DNA from: Wenzhouxiangella sp. AB-CW3
Lineage (GTDB): Bacteria > Pseudomonadota > Gammaproteobacteria > Xanthomonadales > Wenzhouxiangellaceae
Direction of reading: 5' to 3'
Assembly (NCBI RefSeq): GCF_014725735.1
Contig: NZ_CP061368.1
Coordinates: 1,131,225-1,195,224 of the forward strand
DNA: 64,000 nt
The notes under the pieces were generated by a model that was not told where the DNA came from, searched no databases, and saw only the letters and a program-made list of their open reading frames with translations. Shown here piece after piece: positions 10,401 to 18,704 of this stretch; within the stretch, counting starts at the first letter, position 1; each line of letters opens with the position of its first letter. The position numbers were made by a program, and so were the translations under genes.

Positions 10401-12855
10401 TGTTAACGCGCGCGATGACAGCTATGGCCTGACCCCGGGCGAGACTCTGGAAGTCAGCACCTCGCGAGGTGTGCTGCGCAACGACTCCCGCGACCTGTTG
10501 TACGGCAACCTGGTGGTCACTCTGGAGTCCGGGCCCGAACATGGGGAGCTGGATCTGCGCACCGACGGCTCATTCACCTATCAGCCCGATGCCGGCTTTG
10601 TCGGTCAGGACAGCTTTGTCTATCGAGCGACTCAGAGTGCCGGAGATGCCTGGGATACAGCGACCGTCACGCTTACGACCAACAGCCCACCAGTCACCAC
10701 CTCGCTGCATCTGGACCTGGTGGAGGATACGCTCTACGACTATGGCGCATTGCCCAATCCACTGGATGGGGCCCACGATCCTGATGGTGGTGAGGTCTGG
10801 ATCTATTCGCGAACCGGCAACTATCCGATATGTGAAACCTGGGTTAGGTCGCCCAGCAGTAGCTGGGTCAGGCCACGGGGTAGCATTCGGGTCTGTCTGC
10901 AGCAGGATGGTGAACTGTCGATTGAGACACGCAACAACTTCTGCGGTGATTCCGGGGCCTTGAGATACTGGGTGACCGATGGCATTGCCAGAACCCGTGG
11001 TGAAATCTATGTGGATGTTGCTCCGACTCCCGATCCCCCGGTTTCACAAGACAACCACTATCTTGTATTTCCGGATACCACTGCCGACATACCATCTGAG
11101 GATGGGGTGCTCAGCAACGACCATGATCCCGACAAGCAGTTCGAGAGCTATGGCTGCTTCGACCCCGATACCGAGCCAACTCGCGCGCGTCTGATCGAGC
11201 CGCCGGAGCATGGCAGCATCGTACTCGACATGGATGGCGCTTTCCGCTACACACCCGACGCCGGATTCAACGGCACCGACACATTTGTCTATGAAGCCTA
11301 TGATGGAACCGGCCGGGATGATTCCGCCACGGTAACCCTGACAGTCAATGCACCGCCAGTAGGGCAGCCTGACTTCTACCAGCTTGACGAGAACAGCACC
11401 TTGTCAGTGCCGGCCCCGGGCGTACTGGAGAATGACAGCGACCCCAATGTCGACACCACGAACCTCAGGGTAAGACGTTACAGGCCTTCCGGTCAGTGTG
11501 GCCCCTGTCATGGAAGCCTGCAGCTGAGCTCCAATGGCAGCTTCGAGTACCAGCCTGATCAGAATTTCCACGGCCAGGATCGCTTCTGGTACCAGGTTGG
11601 CAACGGCTTACGCTGGTCTGCACCGGTGGAAGTCACGCTGCAGATATTCCGAGTGCGTCATCCCCTCCAACTGGAGCCGGATCTTTATCGTGGCTATCAG
11701 GACACGGCGCTGGTTATACCACCCACCCACGGCGTGCTTGCGAACGACGAGGAACTGGATGGCCTGGACTTCTGGGTCGATGGCGTGGCCACTCCCCCCG
11801 AGCGTGGTGAGCTGACGCTTGAGGCGGACGGGAGCTTTGTCTATGTGCCCGAAGCGACTTTCCATGGGGAGGATCGGTTCCGCTATCGGGCAATCAATGA
11901 ATCCGGATTGACTGCGGAAGCGGAGGTCACCCTGGTTGTCCGCCATGTCAACTCACCGCCCGTGGCCGTCGACGATGTCTACGAGGTGGCGTCGGGTTCA
12001 ACGCTGACAGTCGGTGCTGAGGAAGGCGTGTTGGCCAATGATTATGATCTTGATGACGACCCCTTGCAGGCTTATCTGGTTCGTCCGCCGTCAGTTGGAG
12101 AGTTGAATCTGTCCAGCGATGGCTCTTTCGTTTTCCATTCCCCATCCGGCCCCTCGCAGATCGTGACCTGGAGTTACCAGGTGCGTGATGGCAAGGGGGG
12201 TGTTGATGCGGCCGAAGTCGAAATGCGGGTCATTCAGGAGGGTGATCCGCCATTGCCGGAACTTCAGGACGATCACTATCTGGTTGAAGGGCAGCAGTTG
12301 CTGGTAGCAGCGTCCCAGGGGGTATTGGCCAACGACATGCATGTCGCCGGTCAGCAGGTCGTGTTGCTTGAGGCGCCGGAGTACGGACAGTTGAGCCTGG
12401 ATGCCGACGGCGGTTTTACCTACCAGGCTGATTCCGAGGTTCGTAGCACCCAGTACTTTCGCTACGGCCTGGCTGATGTCGACGGCATTAGCGCGCTGGT
12501 CACGCTGGAATTTCTCGGTAGCGGACCACCGTTGGTTGCGCGCGAGAATGCCTACTGGCAAGTGGGTCACGAGCATCTGGATGTGCCTGCACCGGGAGTG
12601 CTCGACAATGATGACGCCAGTGGTGCTGTTGCCGAGCTGGTCGGCTCCATGCCCAGCGAGCACGGTAGCGTGAGCCTGCAGGCCGATGGCAGTTTCAGCT
12701 TTACGCCAGCAGCGGGATTCTCGGGCAAGACTTGGTTCCAGTACCGCCTGAGACGTAATGGCGAAGTATCCAACACAGTGCAGGTGGACATCCATATTGA
12801 GCCGGCTGACGGCGATGAAGACCGTCTGTTCAATGACCGCTTCGAACAAGATTGA
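7435..12855 (+). CDS. Giant exported cadherin-like (Big_9/tandem-95 type) repeat protein
   Basis: Secreted protein of 1806 residues. N-terminal signal peptide (SFLPVLGVLLALLPVIGLA), then a beta-helix-like region to about residue 240 containing YNWWGDASGPNHSVLNP, a motif common in secreted beta-helix proteins. A bacterial Ig-like domain follows at about 320-410, then about 14 tandem domains of roughly 95 residues with GVLANDxDxD and DGSFxYxPxxGFxGxDxFxYR. It ends DGDEDRLFNDRFEQD, resembling the DxxFxDxFE endings I recall on many secreted xanthomonad-type proteins, possibly a sorting tag. ATG 7435 overlaps the previous stop (ATGA), so it is translationally coupled. Ca2+-stabilised adhesin or scaffold is the likely role; no enzyme motif seen. 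Confidence 0.88.
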   Translation: MMTLGRRSFLPVLGVLLALLPVIGLADRGSLAIGDGVVVQFGADAGLVVEGRLVADEGAVLTGLNDPEHGGTASAGDPVPWPGFWRGVELDPEAEEDALELFGLTLRYAAIALGPLVHDFDLSSLTLQDNQLGLWLTDGSGAELTNLVLLDNHVGVQVEGLAMPVIRDSDFGGQVDYAVRSLTPSAEVDARYNWWGDASGPNHSVLNPDGLGDAVSDGVLFEPFLDGPPMGGCQVELAGGLYQRTNPEIELLLQCRHAVDMRLSEDPGFQGIDFQPYAESTQFVLSSESGEKQVYVEFRGPGGDSVVVNLPQVIQFQAPWPEVTILDPTSGQILTEDTLIRAQVSSVHPLTQVRFHVGEQLLGSRQSPPFEMDWAIEGFVPGPHVIRVRAIDVHGYQTEESVEVELQIEEPGEEPIARDNQYSIEQDTELVVDAAEGVIQNDHLPLGVDELELVSDVLNGSLQLESDGSFVYQPAAGFHGSDRFHYRVHSDGMVSNQATVSIHVTPPNRPPIAEDVQYVTSIDQSLLVEPPGVLANDHDPDGDELIADLKEPPSEGDLSLYSNGSFTYDPPSGFMGAVSFTYRAVDPEGLSDTATVSITVAGEPVAVDDNYSSTEGEILAVAPEWGVLANDELNGHDVTVELVQGPSSGSLQLQADGSFVFDPVEYFYGEVTFSYRLVYAGGVSDPATVLINIARVNHEPIARPLDFIADYQTELEVMADEGVLSNDSDIHDDPLTAHLVEPPRHGQLELDEDGAIRYLPDTGFLGVDDFVYAARDPEGLEGQAIVTIEVTPGPMALNDVYFLAVDETLEVAAPGVLDNDYHQPQNHDLTTVLVREPEHGVATLATDGDLIYQPDPGFQGIDYLEYVATTGQADSNVASVTFAVGTTSVPIAQSIDGIVGQQGEALVYEDSVLDNDFEPNDLPMEASFVPGSLNPSNAGSVDLNDDGTFEITPSSSFRGNLSFRYVAFNGSHISNEATVNVSFEPVNQGVNARDDSYGLTPGETLEVSTSRGVLRNDSRDLLYGNLVVTLESGPEHGELDLRTDGSFTYQPDAGFVGQDSFVYRATQSAGDAWDTATVTLTTNSPPVTTSLHLDLVEDTLYDYGALPNPLDGAHDPDGGEVWIYSRTGNYPICETWVRSPSSSWVRPRGSIRVCLQQDGELSIETRNNFCGDSGALRYWVTDGIARTRGEIYVDVAPTPDPPVSQDNHYLVFPDTTADIPSEDGVLSNDHDPDKQFESYGCFDPDTEPTRARLIEPPEHGSIVLDMDGAFRYTPDAGFNGTDTFVYEAYDGTGRDDSATVTLTVNAPPVGQPDFYQLDENSTLSVPAPGVLENDSDPNVDTTNLRVRRYRPSGQCGPCHGSLQLSSNGSFEYQPDQNFHGQDRFWYQVGNGLRWSAPVEVTLQIFRVRHPLQLEPDLYRGYQDTALVIPPTHGVLANDEELDGLDFWVDGVATPPERGELTLEADGSFVYVPEATFHGEDRFRYRAINESGLTAEAEVTLVVRHVNSPPVAVDDVYEVASGSTLTVGAEEGVLANDYDLDDDPLQAYLVRPPSVGELNLSSDGSFVFHSPSGPSQIVTWSYQVRDGKGGVDAAEVEMRVIQEGDPPLPELQDDHYLVEGQQLLVAASQGVLANDMHVAGQQVVLLEAPEYGQLSLDADGGFTYQADSEVRSTQYFRYGLADVDGISALVTLEFLGSGPPLVARENAYWQVGHEHLDVPAPGVLDNDDASGAVAELVGSMPSEHGSVSLQADGSFSFTPAAGFSGKTWFQYRLRRNGEVSNTVQVDIHIEPADGDEDRLFNDRFEQD
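8690..12800 (+). repeat. About 14 tandem cadherin-like domains
   Basis: Domain starts are recognisable from segments such as ARDNQYSIEQDTELVV, AVDDNYSSTEGEIL, ARDDSYGLTPGETLEV and AVDDVYEVASGSTLTV, each followed by GVL(A/S/D)ND and then HG-L-L-DGSF-Y. One unit around 10690-11020 is divergent. The repeats account for about three quarters of the protein and differ at the DNA level. Confidence 0.85.
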
Positions 12856-12869
12856 ACGAGAACTATCCG

Positions 12870-15800
12870 ATGAATACAAAAAACTGGTTGGCTGTCGCGG
12901 CCCTGTTGCTTTCAACGGCAGTTGGTGCATCACCCCTGGATCAGGCCGCGCAGTGGCTGGATCAGCAGCGGAATGCCAATGGCTACGCCAACCCCGCTCC
13001 GGTTGTCAGTGATGAGCTTGCCAGCTTGCGGGCGGTATCCGCCCTGGGGGTGAGTGAACGAATTGACGGAGCCATTGCGGCCTCGATGCTGAATGCCGAA
13101 TACTATACCCTGGATGCCATGACCACCCAGGAGCTGGCCCATGCCTGGCTGGCCAGCTACTTCCTGGGCCAACCCACTGAAACCTGGCGAAAGGCGGTCC
13201 TGTCGCGTCAGGTTGCGGGTGGGGGGTTCGCCAAGTATCTCGGTGGCAGCGCAGATCTGCACGCCACAATGACGGTGCTGGAAGCGCTGCTTGATCAGCG
13301 TGGTGTGCATGCGTCTGCATTCAATGGTGCTTTTGGCTGGCTGGTCGACCAGCAACATGCAGACGGTGCCTGGTATGCCGGTCAGCCGCTCAAGCCTTCG
13401 AGCTTCATTACGGCTCGTGCCGCTCATTTCCTGTATGCATTGCGTCACGATTACGAGCTCTCTGCCCAGCTTTCCCTCTCCCGCCAGGCATTGGTGCAAT
13501 TGCGCGAAGGTGATGCACTGTGGGGGGAGCCCCATGCATCCGCAGCAGCATTGCGCTTCCTTCTGGTTGACGCTCCTGGAGATGCCGAGACTGACGCCGC
13601 GACGCAGGCCTTTGTCGATTTGCAGCAGCCAGATGGCAGCTACTCGGGAGATACCTTTGCCACTGCCTGGGCGCTGCTGGCCTTGCATCAGGCCGACCAG
13701 CCACCCCCTCCATCCGGCAGGTTGTCTGAGCTTCGTGGTCAGGTCATTTCTGCCGACACCGGTGGTCCCATGGCTACCGTTGGCGTGACTCTGACCAGTT
13801 CGACAGGCGTGCGTCAGACCGCTACCAATATCAATGGCCACTTCGAAGTCGACGAGCTGGATGCCGGTTCCTATACGCTCTCGCTGAGCTATCCAGACCA
13901 CGATCCCTTTGAAGCTGAACTGACCGTCCCCTTCAACCAGGTTTACGATGTCGGCCAGATTCAACTATTTATGGGCGGCGGTTCCGAAACCCTGGTTGTT
14001 CGCGGACTGGTCAGCGACGCCGAAAGTGGTGAACCGATTGTCGGTGCCACGGTGCAAGGGGGTGGCGTAGCGGCCACGACCAATGACGAGGGACGGTACC
14101 AGTTGCTGTCCGTGCCTCCCGGTGACCTGGAACTGCGTGCCAAAGCCGAAGGCTATTACGCAAGTAGTGCAGATGCTTTTGGTGAGGCTGGCATGGTTGT
14201 GGACTTCTCGCCGACGCTTGCGCCGGGTGCCGGCCACCATACCGGGGCAATACTGCGGGGGGTTGTGGGTGCCGAGGACACCGGCCAGCCATTGGACGGT
14301 GCGGTCATCGAGGTTGCCGGAGCCAACCAGGCCAGCCTGCAGTCCCAGGTTGGCGGCGAGTACGAGACGGTGCTGCCACAGCCCGGTCCTGTTCAAATCG
14401 TGGTCTCAGCTCCGGGGTACCACTCAGCGGAGTGGAACACCATGGTGACTGCTGGCGGTTTGATCGACTACTCGCCGTTTCTGCGTCCCGATGATGGTCC
14501 GACCCCTGAGGGTGCCGGTTTACGAGGTCGTGTTGTCAGCGCTGCCAATGGTGAGGGCATTGATGGCGCAGATTTGCATATCACGAATGGTGATGAAGTT
14601 CGTTTTGGGCGCGCCGATGACGCGGGTGAGTTTTCCTTCAATGAGCTGGCTTTCGACAGTGCCGTGCTGGAAATCGAGGCGACCGGTTTTCATCCACTGC
14701 GTCTGAGTGTGGCGGTGCCGCCACTTGACGTGCGCGAACTGGGTGATATACCGCTGCGGCCCATCCGAATGCAGGCTTATCTCCCCGACCTGGTCGTTGC
14801 CGATATCGACTTGACCGTCACTGACACCGATTCGTTCGAGCTCACTCAGGCCGTCGAGGTTACGGTGGCCAATCGTGGCACGGCCAGTACGAACAAGAGT
14901 TTTTCGTTAAAAGCATTCATCGATGCTGCCGATAATGATGAATTTGACCCGGAAGTGGATGTGGTGGTCGGCAGCGCACGCATAGCGGGTGGGCTGACAG
15001 TTGGCGAAGAGAAGGCAGCGGTTATTTCGCTTGAAGGCCAGGTGGGTTTCCGTGATGCCCCAGTCAAGGTCTGGATAGACAGCGAACAGGAGGTGATGCA
15101 ACTCAACTTTGAGCACCCCGTGGTCAGCACTGCCGAAGGTTGTCGAATCGATCCCGCACCTCTGAGCAGTGACGGTATTAGAGAACGCTGGAACTGGAGC
15201 GAATATTCCGGAGATGAAAGAATCGCCAATGTCGCCACTACCCCGCTGGTGGTTCAGTTGACTGACGACAACGATGACGGAGTGATCGATCAGCATGACA
15301 TTCCCGATATCGTTTTTGTTGCCGGCGACATGCGCAATGACACCAATCCTTCACAAACCCGCCTGGTTGCGCTGAGTGGCGATGATGGTCGGGAGCTGTG
15401 GGCAGTCGACCACGATCTCAGTCACTACACACAATTGGCCGCAGCCGATATCAACAAGGACGGATATATCAATATTGTCGGGGTCACCAGAACACGTTCC
15501 CACCTGGTGGCGGTCAATCATGATGGCAGTCTGTTGTGGAAACAGCCGCTGGATGGTCCTTCTCGTCCGCGCCCGATCATTCCACCCTGGGCCTGGGCTG
15601 GCGATTACGTCAGCATCACCAATCTTGAGGGGGATGCCGAAGCTCACATCGTGTATGGCAGGCGGGTGTTTCGAGGGATCGATGGCAGCATGCTTTGGGA
15701 AGGAGATCGTGATCACGGTGGACATCTTGGCGGTCATGCTGGCGAGAACCCGATTCCGATTGGCGACGGTCTGTCCTCATTCGCGGCAGACATCAATCTG

Positions 15801-18704
15801 GATGGTGACAAGCAGATTCTTGCGGGACGCACACTCTATGACCGGCTAGGTAACGTCATCTGGCACCGTGACGATCTCGGGAGTGAGTTCTGTGATTGGG
15901 ATGGTCACTGTATATCGACTTCCGGCATGGTGGCCGTCGGCAACTTCGATGAGGATGACTATGCCGAAATCGTCATGGTGATCGACGGCACCCTGCGCGT
16001 ACTCAACCATGACGGAACCGACCTTTGGGGGCCCATCGACCTGCCCGACAATGACGCCGGTGATGTCGCCATTGCTGACCTGACCCGCGATGGACAGCCC
16101 GAGATCGTGGTTTCCCAGAATACTGTGCTGCAGGTCTACCGATACAATGGTGATCTGCTCTGGACCGCCCCGATTGAGGATCCCAGTGGCTGGGTATCGG
16201 TTTCGATTGCCGATATCAACGGCAATGGCTGGCTGGAAATCCTGCATATGGACGAGGTCAACTTCCGCCTGCTCGATGGCGCCACCGGGGTCGAGTACTT
16301 CCGCATTCGAAACACCTCGATCACCATTTCCGAGTATCCGGTCATCGCCGATGTTACCGGTGATGGACAGGCCAACTTCGTGGTGCCTGGCAACAATCGC
16401 ACTGACTTTCCAGCCGGTACGCCGGGCATTCGTGTCTACGAGGCTGACAATGGCCGATGGGCCGCGGCGCGCGGTTTGTGGAATCAGCATCATTACTCGA
16501 TCAACCATATCGAGGATGACGGCGCGGTGCCCCTTACGGAGAAGCCTTCCTGGTTGACCCATAACACTTTCCGTGCGGCCTACCAGGGTGAGAACCCATC
16601 TGCATTGCCTGATATCACACTGGGCCGTGTGCGCCTGATCGATGATGGGGTCAATATTTCCCTTGAGGCGCGAATCGGCAGCGGTGGCCTGGTCAATCCG
16701 CACGATCACCCGCGCCTGGAGCTGTTCGACGGCGATCCGGCCGCCGGTGGTGAGCGATTGGTCATGCAGCAGTTGATCGGCCTGGATCCTGGCAGTTTCG
16801 TGGACATCCGGGTGGATGATCTGCCGCTTGAGCTGGACAGCGGCGAGTTGCATGTCTGGATCAATCGCGACCAGGCGGCCAACGAGTGTCGCGACAATAA
16901 CAACCATGCCGTGCTGCCCTGGCAGGCGATTGCTCCCAGCGGGCAGATCGAGCTTGAGCTCGAACCCGACGAGGTGCTCCGTGGCGAGCCGCTGGATTTG
17001 CCGACAACGGTTTCCAACCAGGGGCGGCTGCCGGCCGAGTTCAGCGTCCACTGGCGTCATGTCGATGCCCAGGGCCAGTTCATCTCCGAGATCGGCCGGC
17101 AAACCCTGCCGGTTCTTGCTCCGCAAGAGGCCTTGACAGTTGAACCAGACTGGTTGCCCCTGTCGCTGATTGAGGGAGTACACCGGGTCGAGGCCGTTTT
17201 GCTTGGCCCCGATGGGCAGCCAGTGGATCTGACCCAGGCCGACTTCGAGATCCTGGCCGTGGACGGTGACCTGCCGATGGCCGGTCTGACGATCTTGCCG
17301 GACAAGAGCGCCTACCGACGCGACGATACGGTGCGTGTGCAGCTAAATGCTCAGAACCGTCACAGCGCCATCAGCATCAACCAGGCACGCATCGAGTTGC
17401 AAGTAACTGCCCCGAACAACGATGTAGTGCATGCAGCCAGCATTCCGCTGGGCAACATCAGTGGCGGGCAACAGGTTCAGCGTCACCATAGTCTGGAATT
17501 GAGTGAAGGCGAGATAGGCGACTACCGCATCGAAGCCACGCTGATCAGCGGCCAGAACCCGTCGCCGCTGGCCACTGCCGGCACCGGTTTCGAAGTGCTC
17601 GATCAGATCGCCATCAGCGGCCAGGTAACGGTCGGCTGGCTGGAAGGTCAGCCCTACTGTACCGACACCGTGCGCAACCAGTCCTTGTCCGGCGTGCAGC
17701 AGTTGCCGGTGCAGGCGCGACTGGTTCACTTCGACACCGAATCCGATGCGGACCTGCGCCAGTATCACCTGGACCTGGCGCCGGCCGAAAGCCGGCTCAC
17801 CCAGCGCCATTTCGACGGTGAGCTGGAGGCCGGTGAGTACCTGTGCGTGCTGGAAGCCTGGCAGGATCAGCACTGGCAAGTCCTGGGCACCGCGGCCTTC
17901 GAACTGGCCGGAGCACCACCGACCGTATTGATGTGGCTGGAAGGCCCGGACGAGGTCAGCGAGGACGGCAGTCAGACCACCCTCGCCCTGGCCCTGGGGA
18001 CGCTCCCGGCGGCACCGGTGACGGTCAGCGTCAGCCATGATCGTCCCGACGAAATCGAACTGGATCTCGACGAGCTGCAGTTCGATGCCGACAACTGGGA
18101 CCAGGCGCAGTTGGTCACAATTACCGGGCTGCCCGATGACATCCGCGATGGCGACCAGACCATCTGGTTGCATGCCCAGGCGGCCAGTGCCGATTTGGCC
18201 TATGACGGGCTGGAAGCCGAGCCGCTCAGCATCATCAATCGCGACATCGATCAGCCGGGCATCGAGGTCAGCCCGACTTCTTTGCCCGAATTCGATGAGG
18301 ATCAGCCCACTGCGACGATTACCGTCCGCATGCTCAACCGCCCGTTCGATCCGGTGAGCTTGCCATTGAGCCTGTCGGACGACATTGACTTTGCCATCAG
18401 CCCGCAAGTACTGGAGTTCAGCCCGGACGACTGGGAGGATGAGCGCACGGTCCAGATCCAGTTGCAGCCGGAAGAACGCGAACAGGCGATCACCGCCTGG
18501 CTGGAGTTCGGGCCGGCATCCAGCGCTGATGAGGGCTACGACGGAATGGAAGTTCCGGCCATCGAGCTGCAAGCCGCACCACAGGGCGGCCCGGGGGTCG
18601 GGCCGCCGCCCATCCCCGTGCCCTTGTCGCCGTGGGCGGCCTGGTTCCTGATTGTCCTGTTGTTACTGACCGCCTGCCGGAAGCGGAGACTGCGTCATGT
18701 TTGA
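12870..18704 (+). CDS. Giant exported FG-GAP/carboxypeptidase-regulatory-like protein with CTERM-like tail
   Basis: Protein of 1944 residues. Start ATG 12870 gives MNTKNWLAVAALLLSTAVGA, a clear signal peptide, 14 bases after the previous stop. Residues 20-275 resemble an alpha/alpha-barrel of the squalene-cyclase/prenyltransferase type (repeated QQ-DG motifs). Four carboxypeptidase-regulatory-like beta-sandwiches follow (about 287-617), then a CARDB-like domain (640-750) and an FG-GAP/VCBS propeller-like region (790-1190) with DINKDGYINIVG and DLTRDGQPEIVV. The C-terminus has a proline-rich stretch, a hydrophobic helix and an arginine-rich end (CRKRRLRHV), the tripartite layout of CTERM sorting signals. 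The propeller plus the following variable-tail gene recalls the TcB/TcC arrangement, but that is analogy only. It overlaps the next gene by 8 bases. Confidence 0.85.
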   Translation: MNTKNWLAVAALLLSTAVGASPLDQAAQWLDQQRNANGYANPAPVVSDELASLRAVSALGVSERIDGAIAASMLNAEYYTLDAMTTQELAHAWLASYFLGQPTETWRKAVLSRQVAGGGFAKYLGGSADLHATMTVLEALLDQRGVHASAFNGAFGWLVDQQHADGAWYAGQPLKPSSFITARAAHFLYALRHDYELSAQLSLSRQALVQLREGDALWGEPHASAAALRFLLVDAPGDAETDAATQAFVDLQQPDGSYSGDTFATAWALLALHQADQPPPPSGRLSELRGQVISADTGGPMATVGVTLTSSTGVRQTATNINGHFEVDELDAGSYTLSLSYPDHDPFEAELTVPFNQVYDVGQIQLFMGGGSETLVVRGLVSDAESGEPIVGATVQGGGVAATTNDEGRYQLLSVPPGDLELRAKAEGYYASSADAFGEAGMVVDFSPTLAPGAGHHTGAILRGVVGAEDTGQPLDGAVIEVAGANQASLQSQVGGEYETVLPQPGPVQIVVSAPGYHSAEWNTMVTAGGLIDYSPFLRPDDGPTPEGAGLRGRVVSAANGEGIDGADLHITNGDEVRFGRADDAGEFSFNELAFDSAVLEIEATGFHPLRLSVAVPPLDVRELGDIPLRPIRMQAYLPDLVVADIDLTVTDTDSFELTQAVEVTVANRGTASTNKSFSLKAFIDAADNDEFDPEVDVVVGSARIAGGLTVGEEKAAVISLEGQVGFRDAPVKVWIDSEQEVMQLNFEHPVVSTAEGCRIDPAPLSSDGIRERWNWSEYSGDERIANVATTPLVVQLTDDNDDGVIDQHDIPDIVFVAGDMRNDTNPSQTRLVALSGDDGRELWAVDHDLSHYTQLAAADINKDGYINIVGVTRTRSHLVAVNHDGSLLWKQPLDGPSRPRPIIPPWAWAGDYVSITNLEGDAEAHIVYGRRVFRGIDGSMLWEGDRDHGGHLGGHAGENPIPIGDGLSSFAADINLDGDKQILAGRTLYDRLGNVIWHRDDLGSEFCDWDGHCISTSGMVAVGNFDEDDYAEIVMVIDGTLRVLNHDGTDLWGPIDLPDNDAGDVAIADLTRDGQPEIVVSQNTVLQVYRYNGDLLWTAPIEDPSGWVSVSIADINGNGWLEILHMDEVNFRLLDGATGVEYFRIRNTSITISEYPVIADVTGDGQANFVVPGNNRTDFPAGTPGIRVYEADNGRWAAARGLWNQHHYSINHIEDDGAVPLTEKPSWLTHNTFRAAYQGENPSALPDITLGRVRLIDDGVNISLEARIGSGGLVNPHDHPRLELFDGDPAAGGERLVMQQLIGLDPGSFVDIRVDDLPLELDSGELHVWINRDQAANECRDNNNHAVLPWQAIAPSGQIELELEPDEVLRGEPLDLPTTVSNQGRLPAEFSVHWRHVDAQGQFISEIGRQTLPVLAPQEALTVEPDWLPLSLIEGVHRVEAVLLGPDGQPVDLTQADFEILAVDGDLPMAGLTILPDKSAYRRDDTVRVQLNAQNRHSAISINQARIELQVTAPNNDVVHAASIPLGNISGGQQVQRHHSLELSEGEIGDYRIEATLISGQNPSPLATAGTGFEVLDQIAISGQVTVGWLEGQPYCTDTVRNQSLSGVQQLPVQARLVHFDTESDADLRQYHLDLAPAESRLTQRHFDGELEAGEYLCVLEAWQDQHWQVLGTAAFELAGAPPTVLMWLEGPDEVSEDGSQTTLALALGTLPAAPVTVSVSHDRPDEIELDLDELQFDADNWDQAQLVTITGLPDDIRDGDQTIWLHAQAASADLAYDGLEAEPLSIINRDIDQPGIEVSPTSLPEFDEDQPTATITVRMLNRPFDPVSLPLSLSDDIDFAISPQVLEFSPDDWEDERTVQIQLQPEEREQAITAWLEFGPASSADEGYDGMEVPAIELQAAPQGGPGVGPPPIPVPLSPWAAWFLIVLLLLTACRKRRLRHV